Counted from the stretch's first letter, positions 39,324 to 48,895 are shown. The stretch: 64,000 nucleotides of DNA from Caulobacteraceae bacterium (GCA_025450315.1 JANWHQ010000045.1:1-64000), one strand, 5' to 3'. Notes: a model not told the origin generated them from the letters alone. Program-made: numbers and translations.

Positions 39324-41630
39324 ATGAGCCTGGCTTTGACGGGCGCGGACGATGCGCAATCCGGCGCCGGCCCTGGCGCCCATCCGGTCGATGAAGGGGC
39401 CAGGCAAGACAGCGCGCCGGCGCTTGCGCCCCTGCGGCCCTCGCCCGACGTTTTGCGACCCCTCGGCGCGCGGCTGGCGATCGCGCATGACCATGGTGTC
39501 GTCCTGACCGACCAGGCGGGCCGGCTGAACGCCGGCTCGACCGGCTTCTTCCACCACCAGAGCCGATTCCTGTCGCGGCTGCGGCTCCGGGTCGCCAAGC
39601 GGAGCCTCGAAAGCGCCTCCGCCGTCGTCATTGCGCCCGACAGGCTGACCGCCCGCTTCGTGGCCAAGCTGCCCAGGTCCGTGTCGAGGCCGCCCGGGCC
39701 ACCCCCGCCAGCGTCCGAGCGCATCCTGGAGGTGGAGGTCGACTGTCGGGTGGGCGATGGCCTCGAGGTTCTCTTCCGGCTGACGAACCGCGCGCCGGCG
39801 CCGATCACGGCGCCCTTGAGCTGGAGCCTGGACGCCGACTTCGCGGACCAGGACCAGCTCTCGTCCGGACGCAAACGACCCAGGCTCCACGTCACGCAGC
39901 GCTGGATCAAGCCCGCAACCTTGCAGATCCGCAGTCAAGGCCCCCGTCTGCGCCACGCCGCCCGGATCGGGTTCTCCGGACCGGTCGCCTTCCGCCGCGC
40001 CGACGGAGACATCCGCTGTCGTCTCGAGCTGGCGCCCCAGGCGTCCGCGGAGATCCGGCTCGAACTGATCCCCGAGTTCGACGAGGCCTACGCCGGGGAG
40101 CTGCCTCGTCGCGGGAGGCCCGCGCCGGACAAGCAATGGCAGGATGGCTGCACGCGTCTGGAGGCGCCGGACCCGATCGTCCAGGCCGCGTGGGACGGCG
40201 CGGTTCGCGACCTGCACAGCCTTCAACTCGGCGACGGCGATGGCGAAGAGCGGTTCACCCCCGCGGCCGGGATTCCGCGTTACTTGGCCCTGTTCGGACG
40301 CGACGCCCTGATGGCCGGATGGCAAACGGCCCTGCTCAATCCGGCGACCCAGCGCGGCAGCCTGGACCTCGTCGGCCGCTGGACAGCGGACGAGATCGAC
40401 CCGCGGCGCGACGCCCAGCCCGGGCGGGTCCTGCACCAACGCGCGCTGGGACCGATGGCCCTGCTCGGGAAGACGCCTTTCCTTCGCTATTACGGCGACC
40501 ACTCCGCCTCGGCGCTGTTCCTGATCGGCCTGGCCGACGCCTATGCCCGAAGCGGCAGCGCCGGGTGGTTCCGCGAACGCCGGGACCTGGCCTTGCGGAC
40601 CCTGGACTGGATGGATCGATATGGCGACCTGGATGGCGACGGACTCTACGAGTACCGCACCTTCGCCGGCCGCCACGGCCTGAAGAACCAGGGCTGGAAG
40701 GATTCGAACGAGGCCATCCTGCACCCGGATGGCGTCCTGGTCCCGGACCCGATCGTGGTCTGCGAGATCCAGGCCCTGTTCGCCGCCGCCAAGCAGGCGA
40801 TGGCCGCCGCCTTCGAATCCGCGGGGGAGGACGCCTTGGCGCGCGACCTGGCCGGGCAGGCCGAGCAGGCCCGGCGGCTGTTCGAGCAGACCATGTGGAT
40901 GGAGGACGAGGGCTTCCTCGCAATGGGCCTGGATCCCGACAAGCGCCAGATCCGGACCCTGGCGTCCAACGCCGGCGAGAGCCTCGCCTACGGGCCCCTC
41001 GACGAGGCCAAGGCGCGGCGCGTGGCCGACCGGCTGATGCGCCCGGACTTCTTCACGGGCTGGGGACTGCGCACGCTGACCGCTTCGCACCCGGCCTACA
41101 ATCCGCTGGGCTACCACCTGGGCTCGGTCTGGCCCTGCTTCTCCGCCCTGACCGCCCGCGGATTTGCGAGATACGGCTTCGTCGAACATTGCCACACCCT
41201 GACGCGCGCCCTGTTCGAGGCGACGACGCTGTTCGATCACCACAGGTTGCCCGAGCTGTTCGGGGGACACGCCCGGGACGAGGCCGATCGTCCGCCCGGG
41301 CTCTACCCGGAAGCCTGCTGGCCGCAGGCCTGGTCGTCGGGCGCGATCATCCTGCTGGTCGATACCCTGGTGGGTCTGAAGCCCGCCGCGCCGCTCGGCG
41401 CCGTCCTGGTCGAGCCCAAGCTGCCGCCGTGGCTGCCGAGGGCGAGCCTCGCCGGCATCCGGCTCGGCGCGGGGCGACTCGACCTGAACGTTGACCGCCG
41501 CCCGAACGGCGACATGCTCTGCCAGGTCGGCGCCAACAGCACCGGCCTGCGCGTCTTCGGGCCTGGCCTGCAGGCGCCGTCGCCGGCCGAGGCGGAGGCG
41601 TTGCGGGCCTATGTCGGCTCCCTGCCCTGA
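39324..41630 (+). CDS. Glycogen debranching-like enzyme (amylo-alpha-1,6-glucosidase family)
   Basis: A 768-residue protein: an N-terminal debranching domain (about 50-250, LTDQAGRLNAGSTGFFHHQSRFLSRLRL) and a C-terminal (alpha/alpha)6 barrel (about 280-740) with RYLALFGRDALMAGWQTALLNP, NQGWKDSNEAI and HLGSVWPCFSAL, where catalytic acids are expected. Acts on glycogen or trehalose-like storage sugars. The N-terminal 45 residues are low complexity and the ATG lacks a clear RBS, so the true start may be later. Confidence 0.82.
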   Translation: MSLALTGADDAQSGAGPGAHPVDEGARQDSAPALAPLRPSPDVLRPLGARLAIAHDHGVVLTDQAGRLNAGSTGFFHHQSRFLSRLRLRVAKRSLESASAVVIAPDRLTARFVAKLPRSVSRPPGPPPPASERILEVEVDCRVGDGLEVLFRLTNRAPAPITAPLSWSLDADFADQDQLSSGRKRPRLHVTQRWIKPATLQIRSQGPRLRHAARIGFSGPVAFRRADGDIRCRLELAPQASAEIRLELIPEFDEAYAGELPRRGRPAPDKQWQDGCTRLEAPDPIVQAAWDGAVRDLHSLQLGDGDGEERFTPAAGIPRYLALFGRDALMAGWQTALLNPATQRGSLDLVGRWTADEIDPRRDAQPGRVLHQRALGPMALLGKTPFLRYYGDHSASALFLIGLADAYARSGSAGWFRERRDLALRTLDWMDRYGDLDGDGLYEYRTFAGRHGLKNQGWKDSNEAILHPDGVLVPDPIVVCEIQALFAAAKQAMAAAFESAGEDALARDLAGQAEQARRLFEQTMWMEDEGFLAMGLDPDKRQIRTLASNAGESLAYGPLDEAKARRVADRLMRPDFFTGWGLRTLTASHPAYNPLGYHLGSVWPCFSALTARGFARYGFVEHCHTLTRALFEATTLFDHHRLPELFGGHARDEADRPPGLYPEACWPQAWSSGAIILLVDTLVGLKPAAPLGAVLVEPKLPPWLPRASLAGIRLGAGRLDLNVDRRPNGDMLCQVGANSTGLRVFGPGLQAPSPAEAEALRAYVGSLP

Positions 41631-41650
41631 TTTTCGAAAGGAAGTGTCTC

Positions 41651-42694
41651 GTGTTCAGCCCCGCCCTGAAGCCGTCACCCCTGGAACCCCGGCCTGATCG
41701 CGGCCGCGTCGTGGTCGTCACGGGCGCCTCCGCCGGGGTCGGGCGGGCGGTCGCCTTGAGGTTCGCGGAAGCGGGCGACCTCCTGGGACTGATCGCCCGG
41801 GACGCCGATGCGCTCGAGGATGTGCGTCGGGAAGCCCTGGGCAAGGGCGCCTCGAAGGTGGCCGTCGCCTCGGCCGACGTCGCCGACCCGCACCAGGTCT
41901 TCGCCGCAGCGGAGGCCCTGGAGGCGGAGCTGGGGCCGATCGAGATCTGGATCAATGACGCCATGGAAACCGTCTTCTCGCCGGTTTCGGAGATGACGCC
42001 GGCCGAGTTCAAGCGGGTGACCGAGGTGACCTACCTGGGGTTCGTCTATGGAACCATGGCGGCTCTCAAGGCCATGCGCGCGCATGGCCGCGGCCGGATC
42101 ATCCAGATGGGTTCGGCCCTCGCCTATCGCGGCGTCCCGCTGCAGTCGGCCTATTGCGGGGCCAAGCACGCGATCCGCGGGTTCACCGATTCCGTCCGCA
42201 CCGAGCTCGAGCACGACGGCTCGGCGATCTCCATCACCGTGGTCGAGCTGCCGGCGGTGAACACGCCCCAGTTCGACTGGGCGCGGGTCCATATCGACCG
42301 GGACCCCCGTCCCATGGGCCGGCCCATCGAACCGGAGGTGGTCGCCGAAGCGGTGTTCAAGGCCGCGCGCGGCTCGTGGCGCGAGTATTGGCTCGGCTGG
42401 CCGACGCTCCAGACCATCATCGCCAACACCGTCGCCCCAGGCCTGCTCGACCGCTACCTCGCGCGCAAGGCCGTCGACGGTCAGCAGACCTCCAAGCCCG
42501 TCGAGCCGGGCCGGCGGGACAACCTGTTCCGGCCGGTGGGCCCCGCGCACCGCACCCGCGGGTCCTTCAGCGACGAGGCCGGACATCGGGCCATGCTGGT
42601 GCCCGGACCTCTGGCGCGCGCCGCGGTGGTCGCCCTGGGCGCCGCGACCTTCTTCGGGCTCGGCGCGATGTCCCGGATGATCGGCAGAAGCTAG
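41651..42694 (+). CDS. SDR oxidoreductase with C-terminal membrane-like tail
   Basis: A 347-residue protein: NAD site TGASAGVGRAVA, NDAMET in place of the usual NAG-type motif, catalytic GSALAYRGVPLQSAYCGAKHA (Ser-Tyr-Lys). After residue 260 there is an extension ending in a hydrophobic stretch (LARAAVVALGAATFFGLGAM). Substrate unknown. The start is GTG with AAAGGAAG upstream. It lies 20 bases after the debranching-like gene. Confidence 0.85.
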   Translation: MFSPALKPSPLEPRPDRGRVVVVTGASAGVGRAVALRFAEAGDLLGLIARDADALEDVRREALGKGASKVAVASADVADPHQVFAAAEALEAELGPIEIWINDAMETVFSPVSEMTPAEFKRVTEVTYLGFVYGTMAALKAMRAHGRGRIIQMGSALAYRGVPLQSAYCGAKHAIRGFTDSVRTELEHDGSAISITVVELPAVNTPQFDWARVHIDRDPRPMGRPIEPEVVAEAVFKAARGSWREYWLGWPTLQTIIANTVAPGLLDRYLARKAVDGQQTSKPVEPGRRDNLFRPVGPAHRTRGSFSDEAGHRAMLVPGPLARAAVVALGAATFFGLGAMSRMIGRS

Positions 42695-44331
42695 AGTTCG
42701 CCGCGGCCCGCCAGGGCCTTGATCCGGTCGGCGGTGCGGCAGGCGATGGCCTGGATGGTCAGCGACGGATTGACCCCGCCCACGGTGGGGAACACCGAGC
42801 CATCGCAGATCCAGAGGTTGGGGATGTCCCAGCTGCGGCAGTCGGCGTCGACCACGCTGTCCTTGGCGGTGAAACCCATCCGCGCGGTCCCGTTCAGATG
42901 GCAGGTGTCGTTGGTCTCCTCGAAGATCTCCCCGACGTCGGCGGCGGCCAGGGCCTCGCGCATGAAGCCCAGGGCATGGGCGATCAACCGCCGGTCGTTG
43001 TCGCAGTAGGCGTAGGTGATGCGCGGGATGCGAAGGCCGTACTGATCGAGCTCGTCGGCCAGGGTCACCCGGTTGCGCTCCTGGGGCAGGCATTCGCCGA
43101 CCATCTTCAGGCCCACCTGATGGTTGTAGCGCTGCATCTGGTCGATCAGCGCCTGACCCCAGAGCCCGCGCTTGGCGTGGATGCCGGCGGCGGTGATCGG
43201 CAGGGTCCCCTGGCTCATGTAGCAATAGCCGCCGAAGAAGTCCTTGCCGGCGTCGGTGTAGTTCCAGTGCTCGGTGAGCGAGAGCGAGGGCGGGCCCTTG
43301 TAGGAGCGGACCTCCTGAGGATGCATGCCCCAGACCGCCTGGTTGGACTGGACCATCAGGTTCCTGCCGACCAGGCCCGAGGAATTGGCCAGGCCCTCGG
43401 GGAACATCTGGGAGGCGGAACTCAGCAACAGCCGGGGCGTCTCGACGGCGTAGCCGGCCACCACCACATTGCGCGCCTTCTGGAAACGCCAGCGGCCGTC
43501 GCGATGATAGTGCACGCCGGTCGCGCGCCCCTGGGCGTCGTGCTCGACGCGCCCGACCATGGCCAGATCGCGGATCTCGGCGCCGGCCTCGATGGCGCGG
43601 GGCAGCCAGGTGACCAGCACGCTCTGCTTGGCGTTGGTGGCGCAGCCGATCACGCACATGCCGCGGTAGACGCAGGGATGGGCCAGGCCGCGCGGCACCG
43701 AGACGGTGGCCAGGGGCGTCTGCGTCCACCGGATCCCCAACGCCTCGGCGCCTCTGGCCAGCACCACGGCCGAGGCGTTCATCTCGTGGGCGCGGTACGG
43801 ATAGCGCGGCCGCTTCGGGCCCCAAGGATAGGCCACCGGACCGGAGATCTTCAGCGCCTGCTCGACTTCGGCGTAGTAGCGCCACATCTCGCGCCAATCG
43901 ATCGGCCAGTCGGCGCCGTAGCCCAGCTTGGTGCGGGCCATGAACCACTCGGGCCGGAACCTCAGCGACACCATGGCGAAGTGGACCGTCGAGCCGCCCA
44001 CCGACTTTCCGGAGTTGTTGGCCCCCATCTGCAAGGGATCTTCGCCGTCGACGATGCGCTCGTCGGTCCAATAAAGCTTGGACTGGTGGCTTTCGTCCGA
44101 GGCGAAGTCTTCGAGCGGCCGCCAATAGGGGCCCGCGTCCAGCCCCACCACCGAGAAGCCGTGCTCCGCCAGCCGGCAGGCCAGGGTCCCGCCGCCCGCG
44201 CCCGTGCCGACGATCACGAAGTCGACCGCCTCGTCCTCGCCGTACTGGCGCATGGGGACCCAGCCGCCCGGCCGCATGACGTCCGGCGCCCTGCCCTCGC
44301 CCGCCCGGATCCGGTCAGGTGCGTCCGACAT
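42691..44331 (-). CDS. GMC-family oxidoreductase (sugar/gluconate dehydrogenase large subunit type)
   Basis: A 546-residue flavoprotein: VDFVIVGTGAGGGTLACRLAEHG binds FAD; VGGSTVHF, the CVYRGMCVIGC cysteine cluster, CHLNGTARMG and the C-terminal GGVNPSLTIQA follow. Similar to the FAD subunit of gluconate 2-dehydrogenase. It lies downstream of the subunit 3 gene (17-base overlap). No cytochrome c subunit is encoded in the operon, so the electron acceptor is open. Confidence 0.88.
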   Translation of the reverse strand: MSDAPDRIRAGEGRAPDVMRPGGWVPMRQYGEDEAVDFVIVGTGAGGGTLACRLAEHGFSVVGLDAGPYWRPLEDFASDESHQSKLYWTDERIVDGEDPLQMGANNSGKSVGGSTVHFAMVSLRFRPEWFMARTKLGYGADWPIDWREMWRYYAEVEQALKISGPVAYPWGPKRPRYPYRAHEMNASAVVLARGAEALGIRWTQTPLATVSVPRGLAHPCVYRGMCVIGCATNAKQSVLVTWLPRAIEAGAEIRDLAMVGRVEHDAQGRATGVHYHRDGRWRFQKARNVVVAGYAVETPRLLLSSASQMFPEGLANSSGLVGRNLMVQSNQAVWGMHPQEVRSYKGPPSLSLTEHWNYTDAGKDFFGGYCYMSQGTLPITAAGIHAKRGLWGQALIDQMQRYNHQVGLKMVGECLPQERNRVTLADELDQYGLRIPRITYAYCDNDRRLIAHALGFMREALAAADVGEIFEETNDTCHLNGTARMGFTAKDSVVDADCRSWDIPNLWICDGSVFPTVGGVNPSLTIQAIACRTADRIKALAGRGEL

Positions 44332-44968
44332 CGCGGTTCTCGGACAGGGCCCGGTCCTCGCGGCCGGGCGCGGCCTCGGAAGCTTCCCAGGGGTCGCGCC
44401 GGTCGAGGTCCATGCGGACGTAGCCGCGCGGCGCGGCCGGGCCGCCGAAGCCGATCTCGTTCCAGGCGGTGGGATGGCCATAGTAGGCGCTGATACAGTC
44501 GGGGATCAGGCGCTTCTTGAAGAACAGATCGGGCGCCATGCCGGCCCAGGCCGGATCGGCCGCATAACCGTTCTGCACGGCGGTCAGCAGCCCGTCCTGC
44601 TCGGCCGGCGACAGCTGACCGAACGGCCGTCCGTGCCGGACGGCGGCCTCCGCCTCCAGCGCCCTCAGCGCCCGCGTCCACGCCTCGCCCATCGGCGGCA
44701 GCCGGGCGTCGCGATAGCCGTCGCCCGAGCCCGAGGCCATCTTGTGATCGATCAGGGCCGCGACCGGGATCGGTGTGGCGCGGTCGGGGGGTTGGGGCAG
44801 GATGCGGGCGCAGACGGCCTTGAGGGTCCGCCAATCCTCGTCGCCGAAGAAGACGTGGCGCTCGGGATCGAGGGCGAGGCGCTCGTCGATCACCTGGCGC
44901 GTCTTGGCGTTCCAGGACGGCGTATCGCGCTTGGACAGGACGTCGTAGCCGGGGAAGCGCTCAGTCAT
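44315..44968 (-). CDS. Gluconate 2-dehydrogenase subunit 3-family protein
   Basis: A 217-residue protein of the small-subunit family: FFGDEDWRTLKAVCARILPQP and LPPMGEAWTRALRALEAEA, later YGHPTAWNEIGFGGPAAPRGYVRMD. This subunit binds the GMC flavoprotein and in Tat systems carries it out of the cell; no Tat motif is visible here. It overlaps both neighbours. Confidence 0.85.
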   Translation of the reverse strand: MTERFPGYDVLSKRDTPSWNAKTRQVIDERLALDPERHVFFGDEDWRTLKAVCARILPQPPDRATPIPVAALIDHKMASGSGDGYRDARLPPMGEAWTRALRALEAEAAVRHGRPFGQLSPAEQDGLLTAVQNGYAADPAWAGMAPDLFFKKRLIPDCISAYYGHPTAWNEIGFGGPAAPRGYVRMDLDRRDPWEASEAAPGREDRALSENRDVGRT

Positions 44969-45875
44969 CGTGGCGCTCCTCGATCAGCGCCAAGGCCGCC
45001 AGACCCGCGAGGGCCAGGCCGGTGAAGCTCGGCGGGGCCGGCAGCGGCGGGCCGTTCAAGAGGTTCTGCCGCCAGTTGCGCCAGCCGCCCATGGACCGCG
45101 CCACCCCGAAGGTGTGGAAGCCCACGCCCAGCAGGCCCAGCGCCGCCGTCAGGCGCAGCCAGGCGCGCGCGATCCGGCTCGTCCGGGCGCGCTCGGTGGC
45201 GCAGGCGTGGCCCAGCAGGACGGCGGCCACCGGCGGGCCGCTGACGGGCAGCACCATGGCGGGATTCTGGAAGGCTCCGCGGAAGTGGAGCAGGCCCGCC
45301 TCCCCCACCGTGCCGGCCAGGCCGACGGCGCTGACCAGGCCGAGCACCCGTTCGAGCGGAAGGCCCAGATAGCGGCGCGCCCGGCTGCGCACCTTCTCGC
45401 CCGTCCGGCCGAGCAGCCCCGCGAGCAGCAAGGCGACCGGCGCCCCGATCGGCGCGCCGTAGAACAGGTTCTCCCACGAGAGCCGGCCAGGGCGCTTGAG
45501 CACGTTGTAGGTGTGGAATCCCAGGCCGATCAGGCCCGTGGCGGCCGCCGTGGCGTAGCCGGCGTCGCGGCCCGGGTGGCGCTGGGGCCGGAAGTCGGCG
45601 ACGCCCAGCAGGCTGGCCGCGAGGGTGAGCCCGGCGACGCCCAGGGGCGCGAACATGGCCCGGTTGCGGAACGAACCTCGATAGTGCTCCACTCCGCTGT
45701 CGGCCAGCACCGAGAGGGCCAGGATGGCCGAGGCCAGATTGACCTGCCGTCCCGCGGCCGCGTCGGCCCGTCGTCGGCGCGACACCGGAAGCCGTCTCGG
45801 CGCCCCGTGCTGAATGACTTCGCCGCCGCGCGCCAGGGCGGATCGGACGGGGCGTCTTACGCGCGCCGCGATCAC
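44961..45875 (-). CDS. Polytopic membrane protein with an internal duplication
   Basis: A 304-residue protein with about eight helices in two similar halves. Half 1 has GVEHYRGSFRNRAM and GLGFHTYNVLKRPG; half 2 has GLLHFRGAFQNPAM and GVGFHTFGVARSMG. Each half ends in a (N)LFYGAPIGAP / NLLNGPPLPAP loop. Conserved histidines and arginines at the same places suggest cofactor or quinone binding. Start GTG 45875 overlaps the enolase gene stop. It could be the membrane partner of the GMC dehydrogenase (inference). Confidence 0.7.
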   Translation of the reverse strand: MIAARVRRPVRSALARGGEVIQHGAPRRLPVSRRRRADAAAGRQVNLASAILALSVLADSGVEHYRGSFRNRAMFAPLGVAGLTLAASLLGVADFRPQRHPGRDAGYATAAATGLIGLGFHTYNVLKRPGRLSWENLFYGAPIGAPVALLLAGLLGRTGEKVRSRARRYLGLPLERVLGLVSAVGLAGTVGEAGLLHFRGAFQNPAMVLPVSGPPVAAVLLGHACATERARTSRIARAWLRLTAALGLLGVGFHTFGVARSMGGWRNWRQNLLNGPPLPAPPSFTGLALAGLAALALIEERHDD

Positions 45876-46990
45876 AGCTCGCCTCCCGCGATGCGATAGG
45901 GCTCGGCGTCCTGTTCCTTGAAGTCGAGCCCGGCCCCCGGGCGACCCAGGTCGGGACGGATGGCGCCGGCCGCCGGCCTTGGCGCGCCGTCGAACAGCAT
46001 CGCCTCGATGCGGACGTGGTCGTGGAACCACTCCAGGTGCCGCAGGCGATGGGCCGCGCAGGCGACGTGCAGGTGCAGCGCCGGCGCGCAATGGCCGGAG
46101 AGATCGATGTGATGCGCCTCGCAGAGCGCCGCGATCTCCAGGAAGCCGGTGATGCCGCCGCAGCGGCTGACATCGGCCTGCAGCACGTCGACAGCGTCGG
46201 CCTGGAGCAGGCGGCGGGCGTCGTCGAGGGTGTAGTTGTACTCGCCGGCCGCGACATCGGTGGCGGTGGGCATGCTCTCGCGCACCAGGCGCAGCCCCGC
46301 CGGATCGTCCGAGCTCACCGGCTCCTCGAACCAGCGGATGTCGGCCTCGGCGCAGGCATGGGCGAAACCCAGCGCCTGGCGGGCCGAGAAGGCCCCGTTG
46401 GCGTCGACGAACAGCTCCGCCTCGCCGATCGCGGCGCGCGCCACGGCGACACGATGGGGATCGCGGCCGGGCTCGGAGCCGATCTTCATCTTCACCGATC
46501 GGCAGCCGTCGCGCCGGACCCAGGCCGACAGCTGTTCGCCGAGCCGCTGGTCGGAATAGCTGGTGAATCCGCCCGAGCCATAGATCGGGACCCGGTCGCG
46601 CCGGCGGCCCAGCAGCAGGGCCAGCGGAACCCCGGCCAGCCGCGCCTTCAGGTCCCAGAGCGCCGTGTCGACCGCCGAGATGGCGCACGCCGCCAGCCCT
46701 GATCGGCCGAGATTGCGCACGGCGCGCTGCATGGCTTCCCAGGCTCCCGGCGTGTCCCAGGCGTCATGCCCCTGGATGACGTCGGCCAGGGGCCCGCCGA
46801 TCAGCGACACCAGGCAGCCGTCGGCATAGGTGTAGCCGAGCCCCGTGCGTCCCCCCGCGTGGACGCGGACGACCACCAGGGTGGTCGAGTCCCACGCGAA
46901 GGTTCCATCCGCTTCCGGCGCGTCGGTCGGAATCCGGAACGCCGCCGCGCCGACCCGCTCGATCGGCGCCTCCACACCCAGGCCCGGCAT
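45872..46990 (-). CDS. Mandelate racemase/muconate lactonizing enzyme family (enolase superfamily)
   Basis: A 372-residue protein with a capping domain and a TIM barrel. Catalytic features: KMKIG (KxK), metal ligands in FVDANGA, WFEEPV and AAGEYN, and a histidine in LSGHCAPALHLH. This fits a sugar-acid dehydratase or epimerase, substrate not fixed. It starts 2 bases after the PoxB-like stop and overlaps the membrane protein gene. Confidence 0.88.
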   Translation of the reverse strand: MPGLGVEAPIERVGAAAFRIPTDAPEADGTFAWDSTTLVVVRVHAGGRTGLGYTYADGCLVSLIGGPLADVIQGHDAWDTPGAWEAMQRAVRNLGRSGLAACAISAVDTALWDLKARLAGVPLALLLGRRRDRVPIYGSGGFTSYSDQRLGEQLSAWVRRDGCRSVKMKIGSEPGRDPHRVAVARAAIGEAELFVDANGAFSARQALGFAHACAEADIRWFEEPVSSDDPAGLRLVRESMPTATDVAAGEYNYTLDDARRLLQADAVDVLQADVSRCGGITGFLEIAALCEAHHIDLSGHCAPALHLHVACAAHRLRHLEWFHDHVRIEAMLFDGAPRPAAGAIRPDLGRPGAGLDFKEQDAEPYRIAGGEL

Positions 46991-46991
46991 C

Positions 46992-48779
46992 TCAGTCCTT
47001 GCCTGGCATCAGCGCCCCGACCAGCTGGCGGGCGGCCCCCACGATCATGTTGGCTTCGTCCGGATCGCCCTTGAACGTCGCCTGGGCCATCTTTTTGGCC
47101 TCGTCGAAGGTGATGTGCGGCGGCAGGGGCGGCACCTCCGGGTCGGTCTTGATGTTGAGAACCACGGGCCGGTTCGCGGCCAGCGCCTCGTCCCAGGCCG
47201 CGCCCACCGCCTCAGGACGGTCGACGTAGATGCCCTTCAGGCCGATCAGTTCGGCGAACTGGTGATAGGGCACGTTGGGGATCTGCTGGGAGGCGTCGAA
47301 CTTGGGGTCCCCCTCCATCACCCGTTGTTCCCAGGTGACCTGGTTCAGGTCCTCGTTGTTGAAGACGCAGACGATCCAGCGATGGTCGGACCACCTGCGC
47401 CAGTATTTCGAGACGGTGATCAGCTCGGCCATGTTGTTCATCTGCATGGCGCCGTCGCCGACCAGGGCGATCACCGGGCGGTCCGGGTGGGTGAACTTGG
47501 CCGCGATGGCGTAGGGCACGGCCGCGCCCATCGACGCCAGGCCGCCGGACAACGAGGCGTTCATGCCCCGCCGGATCTTCAGGTCGCGCGCGAACCAGTT
47601 GGCGCAGGAGCCGGAATCGCTGGTGAGGATCACCCGGTCGGGCAGCCTCGGCGACAGCTCCCAGGTGACCCTTTGAGGATTGATCGGCTTGGCCGGCTCC
47701 ATCGCCCGGTCCTTCAACAGGTCCCACCAGCTGGACAGGCCCTTGGCGATCTCCTCGCGGAAAGCGCCGTCGGCCTTCGGGGTCAGCAGCGGCAAGAGGG
47801 CCTTCAACGTCTCGGCCGCGTCGCCGACGAGGTTCACCTCCATCGGATAGCGCAGCGACAGCATGTCGGGGGCGATGTCGATCTGCACCCCGCGCGCCTT
47901 GCCCTCCTTGGGCAGGAACTCCGAATAGGGAAAGCCCGAGCCGACCATCAGAAGGGTGTCGCAGCCCATCATCATGTCGTAGCTGGGCTTGGTGCCGAGC
48001 ATGCCGATCGAACCAGTCACCCAGGGAAGGTCGTCGGGCAGCACCGCCTTGCCCAGCAGCGCCTTGGCCGCGCCCGCCTGCAGCTTGTCGGCGACGGCGA
48101 TCACCTCCTCGGTGGCGCCGAGCGCGCCCGCGCCCACCAGCATGGCGACCTTCTGGCCCGAGTTCAGCACCTCGGCCGCGCGGCGGAGGTCGGCTTCGTA
48201 GGGGACCGTCCGGGGCTTGGTGAAGCCGATCCCGGAATGCACCGTGCCGTGCTTGCGGGCCGGCTCCTCGAAAGGGAGATCCTGCAGGTCGTTGGGCAGG
48301 ATGATCGCCGTCACCCGCCGTTCGCCGAGCGCGATGCGGATGGCCCGATCGACCAGGTGGCGGACCTGGGCCGGGGCGGAGGCCTGTTCGACGAAAGCGC
48401 CGGCGGCGTCCTTCATCAGGCTCTTCAGGTCGACTTCCTGCTGGTAGTGGCCGCCGATGGCGGTGCGCGCCTGCTGGCCGCAGATGGCCAGGACCGGCTG
48501 GTGGTCGAGGCGGGCGTCGTAGAGCCCGGTGACCAGATGCGCGGCGCCCGGGCCGGAGGTGGCGATGCAGACCCCGAGCTCGCCAGTGAACTTGGCGTGA
48601 GCCGAGGCCATGAAGGCGGCCATCTCCTCGTGGCGCGCCTGGATGAACTCGATCTTGCCGTCGGCCCGGTTCAGGGCGCCGAAGACCCCGTTGATGCCGT
48701 CGCCAGGGTAGCCGTAAATCCGTCGCACGCCCCAGGCATGCAGCCTCTCGACCAGGAAATCACCGACGGTCTGGGACAT
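46992..48779 (-). CDS. Thiamine-diphosphate enzyme (pyruvate oxidase/dehydrogenase, PoxB-like)
   Basis: A 595-residue ThDP enzyme: the PYR domain with YGYPGDGINGVFGAL and catalytic RHEEMAAFMA, a middle domain, and the PP domain with GDGAMQMNNMAEL...CVFNNEDLN (the GDG-NN ThDP/Mg site). The membrane-binding C-terminus of E. coli PoxB is not obvious. It decarboxylates pyruvate or another 2-oxo acid. It is the first gene of a five-gene operon and has an EcfG-like promoter, which agrees with PoxB being a stationary-phase enzyme in other bacteria. Confidence 0.88.
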   Translation of the reverse strand: MSQTVGDFLVERLHAWGVRRIYGYPGDGINGVFGALNRADGKIEFIQARHEEMAAFMASAHAKFTGELGVCIATSGPGAAHLVTGLYDARLDHQPVLAICGQQARTAIGGHYQQEVDLKSLMKDAAGAFVEQASAPAQVRHLVDRAIRIALGERRVTAIILPNDLQDLPFEEPARKHGTVHSGIGFTKPRTVPYEADLRRAAEVLNSGQKVAMLVGAGALGATEEVIAVADKLQAGAAKALLGKAVLPDDLPWVTGSIGMLGTKPSYDMMMGCDTLLMVGSGFPYSEFLPKEGKARGVQIDIAPDMLSLRYPMEVNLVGDAAETLKALLPLLTPKADGAFREEIAKGLSSWWDLLKDRAMEPAKPINPQRVTWELSPRLPDRVILTSDSGSCANWFARDLKIRRGMNASLSGGLASMGAAVPYAIAAKFTHPDRPVIALVGDGAMQMNNMAELITVSKYWRRWSDHRWIVCVFNNEDLNQVTWEQRVMEGDPKFDASQQIPNVPYHQFAELIGLKGIYVDRPEAVGAAWDEALAANRPVVLNIKTDPEVPPLPPHITFDEAKKMAQATFKGDPDEANMIVGAARQLVGALMPGKD

Positions 48780-48837
48780 CGAAAGCGCTCCAATGGGCAA
48801 GCGGCCGGCGCCGGGACGACCACGGCGCGCCATGACC

Positions 48838-48864
48838 AAAACCTATCGCGCCGTGATAGGTTCC
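48838..48864 (-). promoter_or_regulatory. EcfG-like promoter with embedded palindrome for the PoxB-like operon
   Basis: On the minus strand: GGAAC-N17-GTTTT (or N16-GGTT), 59 bases before the start. The spacer contains the inverted repeat CCTATC-GCGCCGT-GATAGG (48842-48860, plus strand). A repressor bound there would block the promoter. Confidence 0.55.
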
Positions 48865-48895
48865 GGCGCTGGCGCGCCGAGGGCCGCGCGGGCGA

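Noticed and set aside
38985-41270. 761-residue minus-strand ORF opposite the debranching-like gene
   Set aside because: A shadow frame of the same kind; no domain recognisable, while the plus frame has family motifs.
41675-44125. 816-residue minus-strand ORF across the SDR and GMC genes
   Set aside because: Arginine/alanine-rich shadow spanning two real genes in other frames.
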